NCBI RefSeq assembly: GCF_000771225.1
Contig: NZ_JDTZ01000003.1
Span: forward strand, 310,001-374,000
Direction of reading: 5' to 3'
From: Bifidobacterium pseudolongum subsp. pseudolongum DSM 20099
GTDB lineage: Bacteria > Actinomycetota > Actinomycetes > Actinomycetales > Bifidobacteriaceae
DNA: 64,000 nt
Below, one piece after another: positions 18,363 to 27,917 of this stretch. Within the stretch, counting starts at the first letter, position 1; every line of letters starts with the position of its first letter. The notes beneath the pieces are model-generated. The model did no database searches. It had not been told where the DNA came from and saw only the letters and a program-made list of their open reading frames with translations. The position numbers and the translations under genes are program-made.

Positions 18363-19391
18363 TCAGTCGGCTTTCGCGGACGAACGGGTGGTTGTGCTCG
18401 TCCGCGGGCTGGGGTTTTCGCTTGACGCGGACCCGTCGTCTTCGGCCGAGGGGACGAACGACGGGTCGACTTTCTCCGTGATCTGTGTGAAGAGCACGTC
18501 GATCCAGTCGGTAAGGGTCTTGTAGTTGCTTGGCATCTGTTCGGTGACGGCCTGCACCGGGATGTTCGCGCTTTGGGCGTCCTTGACGAGTCCATCGGTC
18601 AGCTCGGTGGCGGTCTGTACACCATTGACGAACAAGTCCACGCCGTCATCGGCGAGCATCGCTTTGAAATCGTGCATATCCGCGGCGGTGGGCTCGGTGT
18701 CGTTCATCATCGCCTGCGTGTACCCCTGCGGCGTGCGGTCCTCGAAGCCCATGTCGCTCATGAGGTAATACGCCACATCCTCGGTGGCGGCGTATGTTGT
18801 GTCCGGATGTGCCTTGCTGAACTCGTGGATATGGCGTTCCAACGTGTCTTCACGCTCCTGCCATGCCTTGAGGTTCTTTGAGAACGTCTTCTTCTCGCCT
18901 GGCCGTAGGCGGCTGAAGGTGTCGGCCAGTTCGCTCGCGATGGCGAAGCGGGCGTCGCGCGAGAACCACAGGTGGGGATTGTCGCCATCCATGGCACCCA
19001 CGATGTCGCTCACGGAGATGCATGTGGTGGATGACGCCATGTTCTTGCTTGCCCACGTGTCGTAGCCGGCGCCATTGACAAGCACCACGTCCGCGTTGCG
19101 CAATGCCTTCACATCCTGTGCCGTGGGGTCGAAGTCATGGGCGTCGACTGTGGCCGAGGAAAGGATCGACGTCACCTTCACGTTGTCACCGCCAATCGCG
19201 GAGGCGAGCGACCCCCATTGGTTGAGGGACGCGGTGAGCGTGATGGGTCCGGTAGGGGTCTTCGTCGCGCTCGCGGTGGGGTGTTCAGGCTGCGGGTTGA
19301 AGCTGCAGGCGGCTGCCGCCAGCACCATGGCCATGGCGCACAGCGCTCCCATGGCCATGCGGATGCGTGAATGGAATCGTGCGTGCGTCAT
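18363..19391 (-). CDS. Metal-binding lipoprotein of the Zn/Mn ABC transporter (ZnuA-like)
   Basis: 342 aa. A lipoprotein signal ends with the lipobox LAAAACS, so the protein is membrane-anchored outside the cell. Cluster A-1 metal ligands are plausible in [19 protein letters not shown] and later His/Glu/Asp positions ([19 protein letters not shown]). It lacks the long His-rich loop found in many zinc-specific ZnuA proteins, so manganese cannot be excluded. The C-terminal 40 residues are Ser/Thr/Glu-rich. GGAGG lies 8 nt before the ATG. The intergenic region to folD holds a perfect inverted repeat (19427-19452). Confidence 0.92.
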   Translation of the reverse strand: MTHARFHSRIRMAMGALCAMAMVLAAAACSFNPQPEHPTASATKTPTGPITLTASLNQWGSLASAIGGDNVKVTSILSSATVDAHDFDPTAQDVKALRNADVVLVNGAGYDTWASKNMASSTTCISVSDIVGAMDGDNPHLWFSRDARFAIASELADTFSRLRPGEKKTFSKNLKAWQEREDTLERHIHEFSKAHPDTTYAATEDVAYYLMSDMGFEDRTPQGYTQAMMNDTEPTAADMHDFKAMLADDGVDLFVNGVQTATELTDGLVKDAQSANIPVQAVTEQMPSNYKTLTDWIDVLFTQITEKVDPSFVPSAEDDGSASSENPSPRTSTTTRSSAKAD

Positions 19392-19426
19392 GGTGTGGTC
19401 CTCCGTTGATGCGATGCATCCCGTAT

Positions 19427-19452
19427 GCCGTACCGTCGTGAGACGGTACGGC
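19427..19452. repeat. Perfect 11-bp inverted repeat between metal ABC genes and folD
   Basis: Arms at 19427-19437 (GCCGTACCGTC) and 19442-19452 are exact reverse complements around a GTGA loop. There is no T-run on either side. Since the flanking genes are divergent, an operator or a 5'-leader hairpin is more likely than a terminator. Confidence 0.8.
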
Positions 19453-19515
19453 GGCGCGGGCTCCCCACGTCATACGATATGGCGAAGCGAATCGAACAGG
19501 AAAGGTGCTTTTCTC

Positions 19516-20400
19516 ATGGCAATCATACTCGACGGCAAAGCGGTGGCGGCGCAAGTGAAGGCCGATTTGGCTGAGCGTGTACAGCGGCTGCGCGCTCATG
19601 GCGTGGTTCCCGGACTCGGCACGGTGCTCGTGGGCGAAGACGCGGGGTCGGTGAAATACGTTGCCGGCAAGCATAAGGATTGCGAGGAGATCGGCATCGC
19701 CTCGATCAGGCACGATCTGCCGGCGGACATCACGCAGGAGGAACTGCTTGGCGTCGTCGGCGCGCTCAACGCCGACCCCGCATGCACTGGATACATCGTG
19801 CAATTGCCGCTACCGAAGGGCATCGACGCCAATGCTGTCATCGATGCGATCGACCCCGCCAAGGACGCCGATGGCATGCACCCGTTCAATCTCGGCGAAC
19901 TCGTACTGCATACGAGTGGCCCCTTGACCACGCCGCTGCCGTGCACACCGCGAGGTGTGATCGAACTGCTCGACCATTATGGCGTGGACCTGCACGGCAA
20001 AGAGGTGTGTGTGCTGGGGCGTGGCATCACGATCGGCCGCACCATCGGCCTGATGCTCACGCGGCGCGACGTGGATGCCACCGTCACGTTGTGCCATACG
20101 GGCACTCGGGACGTGTCTTCCCATATCCGTTCGGCAGATGTGGTGATCGCGGCGGTGGGCAAGGCTGGGTTCGTCACGCCCGAAGATGTCAAGCCCGGTG
20201 CGGTGCTCGTCGATGTGGGCGTCTCGCGTGTCTATGACGATGAGGCGGGCCGCATGCGCATCAAGGGCGACGTGGACCATGGCTGTTACGGCGTCGCGGG
20301 CGCATACACCCCCAATCCGGGCGGCGTGGGGCCGATGACGCGGGCGATGCTGCTGCGCAATGTGGTCGAGGCCGCGGAACGCTCCGCCGGCCTTGCCTGA
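19516..20400 (+). CDS. folD: Bifunctional methylenetetrahydrofolate dehydrogenase/cyclohydrolase
   Basis: 294 aa. FolD interconverts 5,10-methylene-, methenyl- and 10-formyl-THF, supplying one-carbon units for purines. The catalytic lysine region reads [14 protein letters not shown], and [25 protein letters not shown] and the [14 protein letters not shown](P)-binding loop are typical. [14 protein letters not shown] near the C-terminus is the family signature. GGAAAGG lies about 10 nt upstream of the ATG; the much longer upstream frame runs through the divergent gene and was rejected. Confidence 0.96.
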   Translation: MAIILDGKAVAAQVKADLAERVQRLRAHGVVPGLGTVLVGEDAGSVKYVAGKHKDCEEIGIASIRHDLPADITQEELLGVVGALNADPACTGYIVQLPLPKGIDANAVIDAIDPAKDADGMHPFNLGELVLHTSGPLTTPLPCTPRGVIELLDHYGVDLHGKEVCVLGRGITIGRTIGLMLTRRDVDATVTLCHTGTRDVSSHIRSADVVIAAVGKAGFVTPEDVKPGAVLVDVGVSRVYDDEAGRMRIKGDVDHGCYGVAGAYTPNPGGVGPMTRAMLLRNVVEAAERSAGLA

Positions 20401-20542
20401 ACACCCTGCGACACGCCCGAAATCCGTGGAAGGATTTGGGCATGGCTGCGGTTAGTATAGGTGATTGGCTGACTGAAAGGCCGGCCTTACGCATAACTGA
20501 AGAACGAACCTATCCATCCAACTATTTGTAAGAACCACATTA

Positions 20543-22024
20543 ATGGCACAGAACAATACAGAAGTCGAAAAGGTCGCCATCAACGACATCGGCACCGTCG
20601 ACGACTTCATCAAGGCAGTCGATTCCACCATCAAGAACTTCAGCGATGGTGATCTGGTTGAAGGTACCGTCGTCAAGGTCGATCGCGACGAAGTCCTCCT
20701 GGACATCGGCTACAAGACTGAGGGTGTCATTCCCTCGCGTGAGCTTTCCATCAAGAAGGACGTCGATCCGGATGAGGTCGTCAAGGTCGGCGACACCATC
20801 GAGGCCCTTGTCGTCACCAAGGAAGACAAGGAAGGGCGTCTGATCCTGTCCAAGAAGCGTGCGCAGTACGAGCGCGCTTGGGGCGACATCGAGAAGATCA
20901 AGGAAGAGGACGGCGTTGTCGAAGGCACCGTCATCGAAGCGGTCAAGGGTGGCCTCATCGTCGACATCGGTCTGCGTGGCTTCCTGCCGGCATCGCTCGT
21001 CGAGATGCGTCGTGTCCGCGACCTGTCGCCGTACATCGGCCAGAAGATCAAGGCCAAGATCCTGGAGCTCGACAAGAACCGCAACAACGTGGTCCTGTCC
21101 CGTCGCCAGTACCTCGAGGAGACCCAGTCCGAAGTGCGCGAGACCTTCCTTTCGCAGCTCAAGAAGGGCCAGATCCGCGAAGGTGTGGTCTCCTCCATCG
21201 TCAACTTCGGCGCATTCGTCGATCTGGGTGGCGTTGACGGCCTGATCCACGTCTCCGAGCTGTCCTGGAAGCACATCGACCACCCGTCCGAGGTCGTCAA
21301 GGTCGGCGACAAGGTCACCGTCGAGGTGCTCGACGTCGATCTCGACCGCGAGCGCATCTCGCTCTCGCTCAAGGCCACCCAGGAAGATCCGTGGCAGCGC
21401 TTCGCGCGCACCCACGTCCCCGGCCAGATCGTGCGTGGCAAGGTCACCAAGATCGTGCAGTTCGGTGTCTTCATCTCCGTTGAAGACGGCATCGAAGGCC
21501 TCGTGCATATCTCCGAGCTCGCCAACCGCCACGTCGAGAACCCCGAGACCGTTGTCAAGCCGGGCGAAGAGGTCTTCGTCAAGGTCATCGATGTCGATCT
21601 CGACCGTCGCCGCATCTCGCTGTCGCTCAAGCAGGCCAATGACTCCGTTGACCCGAGCTCCGAGGACTTCGATCCGGCCCTCTACGGCATGCCGGCGGAG
21701 TATGACGAGGAAGGCAATTACAAGTACCCGGAGGGCTTCGACCCGAACACCAACGAGTGGATCCCCGGTTACGAGAAGCAGCGCGAGGAATGGGAATCCC
21801 AGTACGCCGCGGCCCACGATCTGTGGGAGCAGCACAAGGAATTCGTCGCGAAGGAACTCGAGAATGCCGAGGCTTCGGCCGCCGAAGACGGCCAGAACGC
21901 CGCCAACGAAGAGAAGGTCGAGGAAACCTCGAACTACTCGTCGGAGACCGAGTCCACCGGCACGCTTGCCGATTCCGACCAGCTGGCCGCTCTGCGTGAG
22001 CAGCTGCTGAGCGAGAAGAAGTGA
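20543..22024 (+). CDS. rpsA: 30S ribosomal protein S1
   Basis: 493 aa. Four S1 OB-fold repeats can be followed from about residue 35 to 370 (for example VEGTVVKVDRDEVLLDIG, VVEGTVIEAVKGGLIVDIG, REGVVSSIVNFGAFVDLGG, VRGKVTKIVQFGVFISVED). S1 binds mRNA on the 30S platform. The C-terminal 120 residues are acidic and low complexity. The ATG lacks a clear Shine-Dalgarno, a recurring feature of rpsA genes. A TAGTAT -10-like element lies at 20453-20458. A strong GC hairpin follows the stop. Confidence 0.97.
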   Translation: MAQNNTEVEKVAINDIGTVDDFIKAVDSTIKNFSDGDLVEGTVVKVDRDEVLLDIGYKTEGVIPSRELSIKKDVDPDEVVKVGDTIEALVVTKEDKEGRLILSKKRAQYERAWGDIEKIKEEDGVVEGTVIEAVKGGLIVDIGLRGFLPASLVEMRRVRDLSPYIGQKIKAKILELDKNRNNVVLSRRQYLEETQSEVRETFLSQLKKGQIREGVVSSIVNFGAFVDLGGVDGLIHVSELSWKHIDHPSEVVKVGDKVTVEVLDVDLDRERISLSLKATQEDPWQRFARTHVPGQIVRGKVTKIVQFGVFISVEDGIEGLVHISELANRHVENPETVVKPGEEVFVKVIDVDLDRRRISLSLKQANDSVDPSSEDFDPALYGMPAEYDEEGNYKYPEGFDPNTNEWIPGYEKQREEWESQYAAAHDLWEQHKEFVAKELENAEASAAEDGQNAANEEKVEETSNYSSETESTGTLADSDQLAALREQLLSEKK

Positions 22025-22048
22025 GTGGCTGGGCATTAGCTTCGATCT

Positions 22049-22085
22049 AGGAGGCGCCATGCGCAACGCGCGCATGGCGCCTCCT
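22049..22085 (+). terminator. GC-rich hairpin downstream of rpsA
   Basis: 16-bp perfect arms (22049-22064 and 22070-22085) around a 5-nt loop, 25 nt after the rpsA stop. There is no T-run, so it may act as a Rho-independent terminator only weakly, or as a 3'-end stabiliser. Confidence 0.6.
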
Positions 22086-22131
22086 GCCATATGGGTCTTG
22101 TGGGGCGTGTGCATGACAAGGAGGCAATATC

Positions 22132-22773
22132 ATGCAGACCATTGGGGGGGAGCAGTGCATACGCGTCGCGCTCACGGGCGGCATTGCCGCGGGCAAAAGT
22201 ACCGTCGCGTCCAGAATGGCTCAAGATGGAGCCGATGTGATTGACTATGACTTCCTTGCGCATATCCTGCAGGAACCATGCTCGCCGGCCATCAACCCGC
22301 TCGTGGGGGCGTTCGGCCCCGGTATTCTGAACGAGAGGGGTGGCATCGACCGCCGTGCACTGGCCGAGCATGTGTTCGGCGAGGGCGTGCCGCAAAACGC
22401 AGTCGCCACGCTGAACAGCATCATGCATCCGCAAATCTATGAGCTTGCCCGCAATAGGGAACGGCAGATCGTGGGCGACGGCCGCAAACACGTCATCGTC
22501 CATGACATCCCGTTGTTGGGAGAGGTCATGGAATCGATTCCGTTCGCATTCGACGCTGTGGCCTGCGTTGTGGCGCCGGAAGATGTGCGTGTACGCAGGC
22601 TTGTTGATACGCGTGGCATGTCCGAGGAGCAGGCGCGCGTGCGTGTACGCGAGCAGGGCGATGACGCTTCCCGGTTGCGGTACGCCGATGTCGTCATCGA
22701 CGCAACCCAGCCGTTAGAACAGATGTTCGATTATGTTGATAATCTCGTTGAGGAATGGTTCGACGAGGAGTAA
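22132..22773 (+). CDS. coaE: Dephospho-CoA kinase
   Basis: 213 aa. CoaE phosphorylates dephospho-CoA in the last step of coenzyme A synthesis. The P-loop is [12 protein letters not shown], followed by DADV-type segments (DYDFLAHIL) and the [12 protein letters not shown] lid-region motif; HDIPLLGE matches the conserved VPLL element. AAGGAGG lies 7 nt before the ATG. uvrB follows 8 nt after the stop, so coaE-uvrB form an operon. Confidence 0.94.
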   Translation: MQTIGGEQCIRVALTGGIAAGKSTVASRMAQDGADVIDYDFLAHILQEPCSPAINPLVGAFGPGILNERGGIDRRALAEHVFGEGVPQNAVATLNSIMHPQIYELARNRERQIVGDGRKHVIVHDIPLLGEVMESIPFAFDAVACVVAPEDVRVRRLVDTRGMSEEQARVRVREQGDDASRLRYADVVIDATQPLEQMFDYVDNLVEEWFDEE

Positions 22774-22781
22774 GGATCGCC

Positions 22782-24893
22782 ATGGGATTCAATATCGAGC
22801 GCACCGACAAACCGTTCGTGGTCAAGTCACCGTACAAGCCTTCTGGTGACCAGCCCCACGCGATTGAAGAACTCGCCACGCGCATCGAGAACGGCGAGAA
22901 CGACGTCGTACTGATGGGCGCGACCGGCACCGGAAAAACCGCCACCACGGCGTGGATGGTCGAACGGCTGCAGCGCCCCACGCTGATCATCGAGCCGAAC
23001 AAGACACTCGCCGCGCAGCTGTGCGCGGAATTCCGCGAACTGATGCCCGACAACGCCGTCAGCTACTTCGTCTCGTACTACGACTACTACCAGCCCGAAG
23101 CGTATATTCCGCAGACCGACACCTACATCGAAAAGGATTCCAATATCAACGACGACGTGGAACGCCTGCGCCACGCCGCCACGGCGAATCTGCTCACGCG
23201 GCGCGACTGCGTGGTGATCGCCACGGTCTCGTGCATCTACGGCCTCGGCACGCCGGAGGAGTACGCCGGGCGCATGCTGTTCCTCAAGGAAGGCCAGCAG
23301 ATCGACCGGGACACTTTGCTGCGCCAGTTCGTCGACATGCAGTACAAACGCAACGACATCGCCTTCGCCCGTGGCACATTCCGCGTGCGCGGCGACACGG
23401 TGGAGATCATCCCGGTATACGAGGAGCTCGCGATCCGCATTGAGTTCTTCGGCGACGAAATCGACCGCATCTCCACGCTGCATCCCCTGACCGGCGATGT
23501 GATCGGTCAGGAGAGCGAAGTGCACATCTTCCCTGCCTCGCATTACGTGGCCGGTCCAGAACGCATGGAGCGCGCGCTCTCGTCGATACAGAAGGAACTC
23601 GACGAGCGGGTGTCCGAACTGCGCAAACAGGGCAAGGAACTTGAGGCGCAACGCCTGAGCATGCGCACCACGTACGATCTGGAGATGCTCGCCCAGGTGG
23701 GCGTCTGTTCGGGCGTGGAGAATTATTCGCGGCATTTTGACGGCCGTGCGCCGGGTACGCCGCCGCACACCCTGCTTGACTTCTTCCCTGACGACTTCCT
23801 GCTCGTCATCGATGAGTCGCATGTGACCGTGCCGCAGATCGGCGCGATGTACGAAGGCGATGCGAGCCGCAAACGCACACTCGTCGAACATGGCTTCCGC
23901 CTGCCGTCCGCCATGGACAACCGGCCACTCAAATGGCCTGAATTCCTTGATCGCGTGGGGCAGACCGTCTATCTTTCCGCGACGCCCGGTGACTATGAGC
24001 TCGGCTTGAGTGACGGCGTGGTCGAGCAGATCATCCGCCCGACCGGGCTCGTGGATCCGAAAGTCGAGGTGCGTCCGGTCGAAGGCCAAATCGACGATCT
24101 GCTCGCGGAGATCAAAGACCGCGTGGCGAAGCGCGAGCGTACGCTTGTGACGACGCTGACCAAGAAGATGGCCGAGGACCTGACCGATTACCTGCTTGAA
24201 CGCGGCATCAAGGTCGAATACCTGCATTCCGATGTCGATACATTGCGGCGCGTCGAGCTGCTGCGTGAACTGCGCGAAGGCAAGATCGACGTGATCGTCG
24301 GCATCAACCTGTTGCGTGAGGGCCTCGATCTGCCTGAGGTCTCGCTCGTGGCCATCCTCGACGCGGACAAGGAAGGCTTCCTGCGCTCGTACCGTTCGCT
24401 CATCCAGACGATCGGCCGCGCCGCGCGCAATGTGTCGGGCATGGTGATCATGTACGCCGACGAGATGACAGCGGCCATGGACAAGGCGATCGGGGAGACC
24501 GACCGGCGCCGCGAGATTCAGATTGCCTACAACAAGGAACATGGCATTGACCCCAAGCCGCTCATCAAGAAGATCAGTGATGTCAACGACATGCTCGCGA
24601 AAGAGGATGTGGATACGCAGACCTTGCTCGAAGGCGGCTACCGCAACGCCAACAAGGCCGGCAACTCCCATCTGGGGGTGCCTTCGATCAGCGCCGAGGA
24701 AGCGGACCGCCGCCATGAGGAGATCCTCAAGGCGGGGCTGCCGGCGCAGGATCTGGCTGATCTGATTCGCCAGCTTTCCGACCAGATGCACACGGCCGCC
24801 GAACAGCTCCAGTTCGAGCTTGCGGCGCGTCTGCGCGACGAGATCCGCGACTTGAAGAAGGAACTGCGCGCCATGACCGAAGCGAAGCGGTAG
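22782..24893 (+). CDS. uvrB: UvrABC excinuclease subunit B
   Basis: 703 aa. UvrB is the damage-verifying helicase-like subunit of nucleotide excision repair. Walker A is GATGTGKT (46-53), the beta-hairpin that probes the DNA contains [12 protein letters not shown], the helicase DEAD-like motif reads DESHVT, and motif VI includes QTIGRAARN. The C-terminal UVR motif that binds UvrC is [17 protein letters not shown]. The start at 22782 has AAGGA 7 nt upstream; the upstream in-frame GTG lies inside coaE. Confidence 0.98.
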   Translation: MGFNIERTDKPFVVKSPYKPSGDQPHAIEELATRIENGENDVVLMGATGTGKTATTAWMVERLQRPTLIIEPNKTLAAQLCAEFRELMPDNAVSYFVSYYDYYQPEAYIPQTDTYIEKDSNINDDVERLRHAATANLLTRRDCVVIATVSCIYGLGTPEEYAGRMLFLKEGQQIDRDTLLRQFVDMQYKRNDIAFARGTFRVRGDTVEIIPVYEELAIRIEFFGDEIDRISTLHPLTGDVIGQESEVHIFPASHYVAGPERMERALSSIQKELDERVSELRKQGKELEAQRLSMRTTYDLEMLAQVGVCSGVENYSRHFDGRAPGTPPHTLLDFFPDDFLLVIDESHVTVPQIGAMYEGDASRKRTLVEHGFRLPSAMDNRPLKWPEFLDRVGQTVYLSATPGDYELGLSDGVVEQIIRPTGLVDPKVEVRPVEGQIDDLLAEIKDRVAKRERTLVTTLTKKMAEDLTDYLLERGIKVEYLHSDVDTLRRVELLRELREGKIDVIVGINLLREGLDLPEVSLVAILDADKEGFLRSYRSLIQTIGRAARNVSGMVIMYADEMTAAMDKAIGETDRRREIQIAYNKEHGIDPKPLIKKISDVNDMLAKEDVDTQTLLEGGYRNANKAGNSHLGVPSISAEEADRRHEEILKAGLPAQDLADLIRQLSDQMHTAAEQLQFELAARLRDEIRDLKKELRAMTEAKR

Positions 24894-24901
24894 GCATACA
24901 G

Positions 24902-24927
24902 GGCGGCGGAACTGTGGTTCCGTCGCC
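24902..24927 (+). terminator. Hairpin downstream of uvrB
   Basis: Arms 24902-24912 and 24917-24927 pair over 11 bp with one G-T pair and a 4-nt loop, 8 nt after the uvrB stop. No T-run follows. Confidence 0.5.
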
Positions 24928-24950
24928 AACGCTCCGTAAGCTTGGTGCTT

Positions 24951-25928
24951 ATGGCTGAGACACCCGTAGCATTCATGATCGGCACATACATTGTGCTGGC
25001 CGTCTTCTTCATCGTCGACCTGTTCGTGCTGGGCCGGCGCCCACATGTGCCTTCCACCAAGGAATGTGTGCAGCATATCGTGTTCTTTGTGGCGATGGCC
25101 CTCATCTTCGGCGGGCTGATCTGGTGGATCGCCGGATCCAAGCCCGCCATCGAGTTCTATTCGGGTTGGCTCACCGAATATTCGCTCAGCATCGACAACC
25201 TCTTTGTGTTTGTCATCATCATATCGAATTTCGCCGTGCCGAAGAAGCTGCAGAAATTCGTACTGTCGGTCGGCATCACGATCGCGCTCGTGCTGCGCGG
25301 CGTGTTCATCCTCATTGGCGCCGCGCTCGTGGAGCGGTTCACATGGGTGTTTTTCCTCTTCGGCGCCTTCCTGATCTATACGGCCGTCAAAGTGGCGCGA
25401 GGCGAAGACGATGATGAGGAGTTCCATGAGAATGCCCTCATCCGCGTCTTGCGCAAGTTCTCGCGAATCACCAACGATTACGAGGGGGAGAAGCTGCGCG
25501 TCACGAAGAACGGCGTCAAGTACTGGACGCCGATGCTGTTCGTGTTCCTGACGATCGGCACGACCGACGTCATGTTCGCCTTTGACTCAATCCCTGCGAT
25601 TTTCGGCCTGACGAAGGATCCGTTCCTCGTGTTCACGTCGAACGTCTTCGCACTGCTGGGCCTGCAGCAGCTGTACTTCCTGCTTGGCGCATTGCTCGAC
25701 AAACTCGTCTACTTGCCGCTCGGCCTGTCCGTGGTGCTCGGGTTCATCGGCGTCAAACTGATCATGGAGGCGCTGCACGGCAACACGCTGCCGTTCATCA
25801 ACGATGGACAGCCGATCACGGCGGTGCCCGAAGTGCCGACGTGGCTTTCGCTCGCGGTCATTGTGCTTGCCATCGGCGGCGCGGCCCTCGCGAGCGTCGT
25901 CAAAATGAAATCCGTGGAATCCAAATGA
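24951..25928 (+). CDS. TerC family integral membrane protein
   Basis: 325 aa with eight or nine membrane helices. TerC signatures are present: the SLSIDNLFVFVII helix with its acidic residue, the LRGVFILIGAALVERF helix, and TTDVMFAFDSIPAIFGLTKDPFLVFTSN. TerC/Alx proteins export metal ions such as Mn(II) or act with secretion chaperones; the substrate here is unknown. No Shine-Dalgarno precedes the ATG; TAAGCT ends 8 nt upstream, so the transcript may be leaderless. A GTG 6 nt upstream is an alternative start. Confidence 0.93.
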   Translation: MAETPVAFMIGTYIVLAVFFIVDLFVLGRRPHVPSTKECVQHIVFFVAMALIFGGLIWWIAGSKPAIEFYSGWLTEYSLSIDNLFVFVIIISNFAVPKKLQKFVLSVGITIALVLRGVFILIGAALVERFTWVFFLFGAFLIYTAVKVARGEDDDEEFHENALIRVLRKFSRITNDYEGEKLRVTKNGVKYWTPMLFVFLTIGTTDVMFAFDSIPAIFGLTKDPFLVFTSNVFALLGLQQLYFLLGALLDKLVYLPLGLSVVLGFIGVKLIMEALHGNTLPFINDGQPITAVPEVPTWLSLAVIVLAIGGAALASVVKMKSVESK

Positions 25929-25973
25929 CCCATGGTTGTGCCGCAATGTACCCACATGCCGGTAGAACAGAGA

Positions 25974-25989
25974 ATGTGAGCGCTCACAT
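25974..25989. promoter_or_regulatory. LacI-family-type palindromic operator upstream of pyk
   Basis: ATGTGAGCGCTCACAT is a perfect 16-bp palindrome with the central CG typical of LacI-family operators. It lies about 100 nt before the pyk ATG, after the terC stop. LacI-family global regulators of sugar metabolism (for example AraQ) have been proposed in bifidobacteria from comparative genomics; which protein binds here is inference. Confidence 0.7.
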
Positions 25990-26089
25990 ATGACGCTCCG
26001 CGAAACCGCTCCAAAGCACCACCGTGGAGTAAGCTGAAATAGGCATTCGGGCAATCCCCGAAGAAACAACACAGAATAGGTAGGCATTC

Positions 26090-27532
26090 ATGCGTAAAGC
26101 AAAGATCGTAGATACCATCGGTCCAGCTACTGAATCTCTCGAAAACCTCACCGCGCTCGTCGAAGCGGGGATGGACGTGGCCCGTCTCAACCGCTCGCAC
26201 GGCACTCCGGAAGACCATCTGCGCGTGTACAACAACGTGCGCGAAGCATCCAAGACCACCGGCCGCAACGTGGCGGTCCTCGTCGATCTGCAGGGTCCCA
26301 AGATCCGCTGCGGCTGGTTCAAGAAGAACGCCGAAGGCGAAGACAAGGTGCAGCTCAAGGAAGGCCAGGAGTTCATCATCACGACCGATGACGTCGAAGG
26401 CGATGAACACATCACCTCCACGACGTTCAAGGGCCTGCCGGGCGATTGCCATCCGGGGGACCCGATCCTCATCGACGATGGCAAGGTCCGTCTCGAGGTG
26501 ACCAAGGTCGAAGGAAACAACGTGCACACCAAGGTCGTTGTCGCCGGCCCGGTCTCGAGCCACAAGGGCATCAACCTCCCGGGTGTCGCGGTGTCGCTGC
26601 CTGCGCTGACCGAGAAGGATGAGAACGACCTGCGTTGGGCCATCCAGACCGGCGCTGACATCATCGCCATGTCGTTCGTGCGTTTCGCGACCGACATCGA
26701 CCGCGCCCATGAGATCATGGACGAAGAAGGGCGCCGCATCCCGATCGTGGCCAAGATCGAAAAGCCGCAGGCCGTGGAGAACCTCGAGGATATCGTCAAA
26801 GTGTTCGACGGCATCATGGTCGCCCGTGGCGACATGGCTGTGGAAATGCCGTTCGAAGAGGTGCCACTGGTCACCAAGCGCTGCATCGAGCTGTCCCGCC
26901 AGTACGCCAAGCCGGTCATCGTGGCCACCGAAGTGCTTGGCTCCATGGTGCACTCCCCGGTGCCGAGCCGCGCTGAGGCGTCCGACTGCGCCAATGCCGT
27001 GCTCGATGGCGCTGACGCCACAATGACCTCGAACGAGACCGCCGTCGGCGAGTACCCGACCGAGACCGTGGTGACGATGAGCCGTATCTCCGGTTACGCC
27101 ACCGAGCACGGTTTCGACCGTATCCCGAAGCTCAAGGACCTCGACATGTCGAGCACCGGCGCCGTCTCCTCGGCCGCCGTCGACCTTGCCGAGAAGCTCA
27201 ACGCCAAGGCTATCGTGGCGTACACGCAGACCGGTTCCACCGTGCACCGCGTCTCCCGTGAGCGCCCGGCCACCCCGATCTACGGCCTGACGACCAACGA
27301 GCACACCTACCACTGGCTCGCGCTGAGCTGGGGTACCGAAGGCTTGCTGCTCGACGAGGACTACCATGACATGTCCCGCAAGGACCTCATGGTGTTCACC
27401 GACGAAGTGCTGCGCAAGGCCGGCAAGGTCTCCAACGGCGACAAGATCGTCGTGCTCAGCTCCGCACAGGGCGACCACAAGCCGGGCCGCACCGACACGA
27501 TCTACGTGCATACGGTCGGCGCCTGCGACTGA
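26090..27532 (+). CDS. pyk: Pyruvate kinase
   Basis: 480 aa. Converts PEP and ADP to pyruvate and ATP, the last step of the lower bifid shunt. Visible landmarks are MRKAKIVDTIGPA, ARLNRSHG, VDLQGPKIR, the MVARGDMAVEMP active-site loop, KPVIVATEVLGSM and SNETAVGEYPTETV. PVIVATEVL replaces the more common PVIVATQML, a mild variation. The start follows GGTAGG by a few nt. A perfect LacI-type palindrome lies about 100 nt upstream. Confidence 0.97.
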   Translation: MRKAKIVDTIGPATESLENLTALVEAGMDVARLNRSHGTPEDHLRVYNNVREASKTTGRNVAVLVDLQGPKIRCGWFKKNAEGEDKVQLKEGQEFIITTDDVEGDEHITSTTFKGLPGDCHPGDPILIDDGKVRLEVTKVEGNNVHTKVVVAGPVSSHKGINLPGVAVSLPALTEKDENDLRWAIQTGADIIAMSFVRFATDIDRAHEIMDEEGRRIPIVAKIEKPQAVENLEDIVKVFDGIMVARGDMAVEMPFEEVPLVTKRCIELSRQYAKPVIVATEVLGSMVHSPVPSRAEASDCANAVLDGADATMTSNETAVGEYPTETVVTMSRISGYATEHGFDRIPKLKDLDMSSTGAVSSAAVDLAEKLNAKAIVAYTQTGSTVHRVSRERPATPIYGLTTNEHTYHWLALSWGTEGLLLDEDYHDMSRKDLMVFTDEVLRKAGKVSNGDKIVVLSSAQGDHKPGRTDTIYVHTVGACD

Positions 27533-27592
27533 TTCCAAGCGCTGAAGGCATACCACATGGCTGGGATGCCCCGATAGCGGCTGTGGGCCGGG

Positions 27593-27620
27593 TATCTGCA
27601 TGGTCAGGTATGCGGCCCAC
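27593..27620 (+). terminator. Possible pyk terminator stem
   Basis: 8-bp perfect arms GTGGGCCG (27593-27600) and CGGCCCAC (27613-27620), 60 nt after the pyk stop and ahead of the tRNA promoter. No T-run; weak call. Confidence 0.35.
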
Positions 27621-27688
27621 ATCGTATTCGGGGCCTTGCCCGTGCCGTAAAATACGTCATCATGCGGTGTGTCAGTCGATGCATGTGG

Positions 27689-27694
27689 TATAGT
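27689..27694 (+). promoter_or_regulatory. -10 element of the tRNA-Leu promoter
   Basis: TATAGT lies 26 nt upstream of the tRNA 5' end. The same TATAGT hexamer precedes tRNA-Pro at 37940-37945. The -35 is not clear. Confidence 0.5.
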
Positions 27695-27719
27695 CGTCAA
27701 ATGTCGCCGCAAGGCGCAC

Positions 27720-27793
27720 GCCCCTGTATCCCAATTGGTAGAGGAGACAGCCTCAAAATCTGTACAGTGTGGGTTCGAGTCCCACCGGGGGCA
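27720..27793 (+). tRNA. tRNA-Leu (anticodon CAA), short variable loop
   Basis: A 74-nt cloverleaf can be drawn. The acceptor arm is GCCCCTG with CGGGGGC, and the T arm is GTGGG-TTCGAGT-CCCAC. The anticodon loop reads CTCAAAA, giving anticodon CAA. The anticodon stem ACAGC/TCTGT has a C-T mismatch at its loop end. The variable region is only about five nt, a class I shape, whereas leucine tRNAs normally carry a long variable arm. Identity as Leu rests on the anticodon alone. The D stem is imperfect. No CCA is encoded. A strong terminator follows. Confidence 0.75.
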
Positions 27794-27799
27794 CAACCG

Positions 27800-27826
27800 G
27801 AGGCCCGCTGAAAAGCGGGCCTCTTT
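27800..27826 (+). terminator. Intrinsic terminator of tRNA-Leu
   Basis: 10-bp perfect arms GAGGCCCGCT (27800-27809) and 27814-27823 around a GAAA loop, ending in TTT. Confidence 0.8.
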
Positions 27827-27917
27827 GCATATGTGCCTATGGCGGCCATATGCGCGCCGTGTGCGCGGGAGCCATGGCGCAGGAAACGGAGACCATCGTG
27901 GAAGGACTGTGACGGAG

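Noticed and set aside
20540..22114. 524-codon open frame antisense to rpsA
   Set aside because: Mirror of the S1 gene, low-complexity Leu/Asp/Val pattern, no family motif.
22827..25427. 866-codon open frame on the minus strand
   Set aside because: It is antisense to uvrB and terC, which have clear motifs, and its product is His/Arg/Asp-rich with no recognisable domain; a codon-bias shadow.
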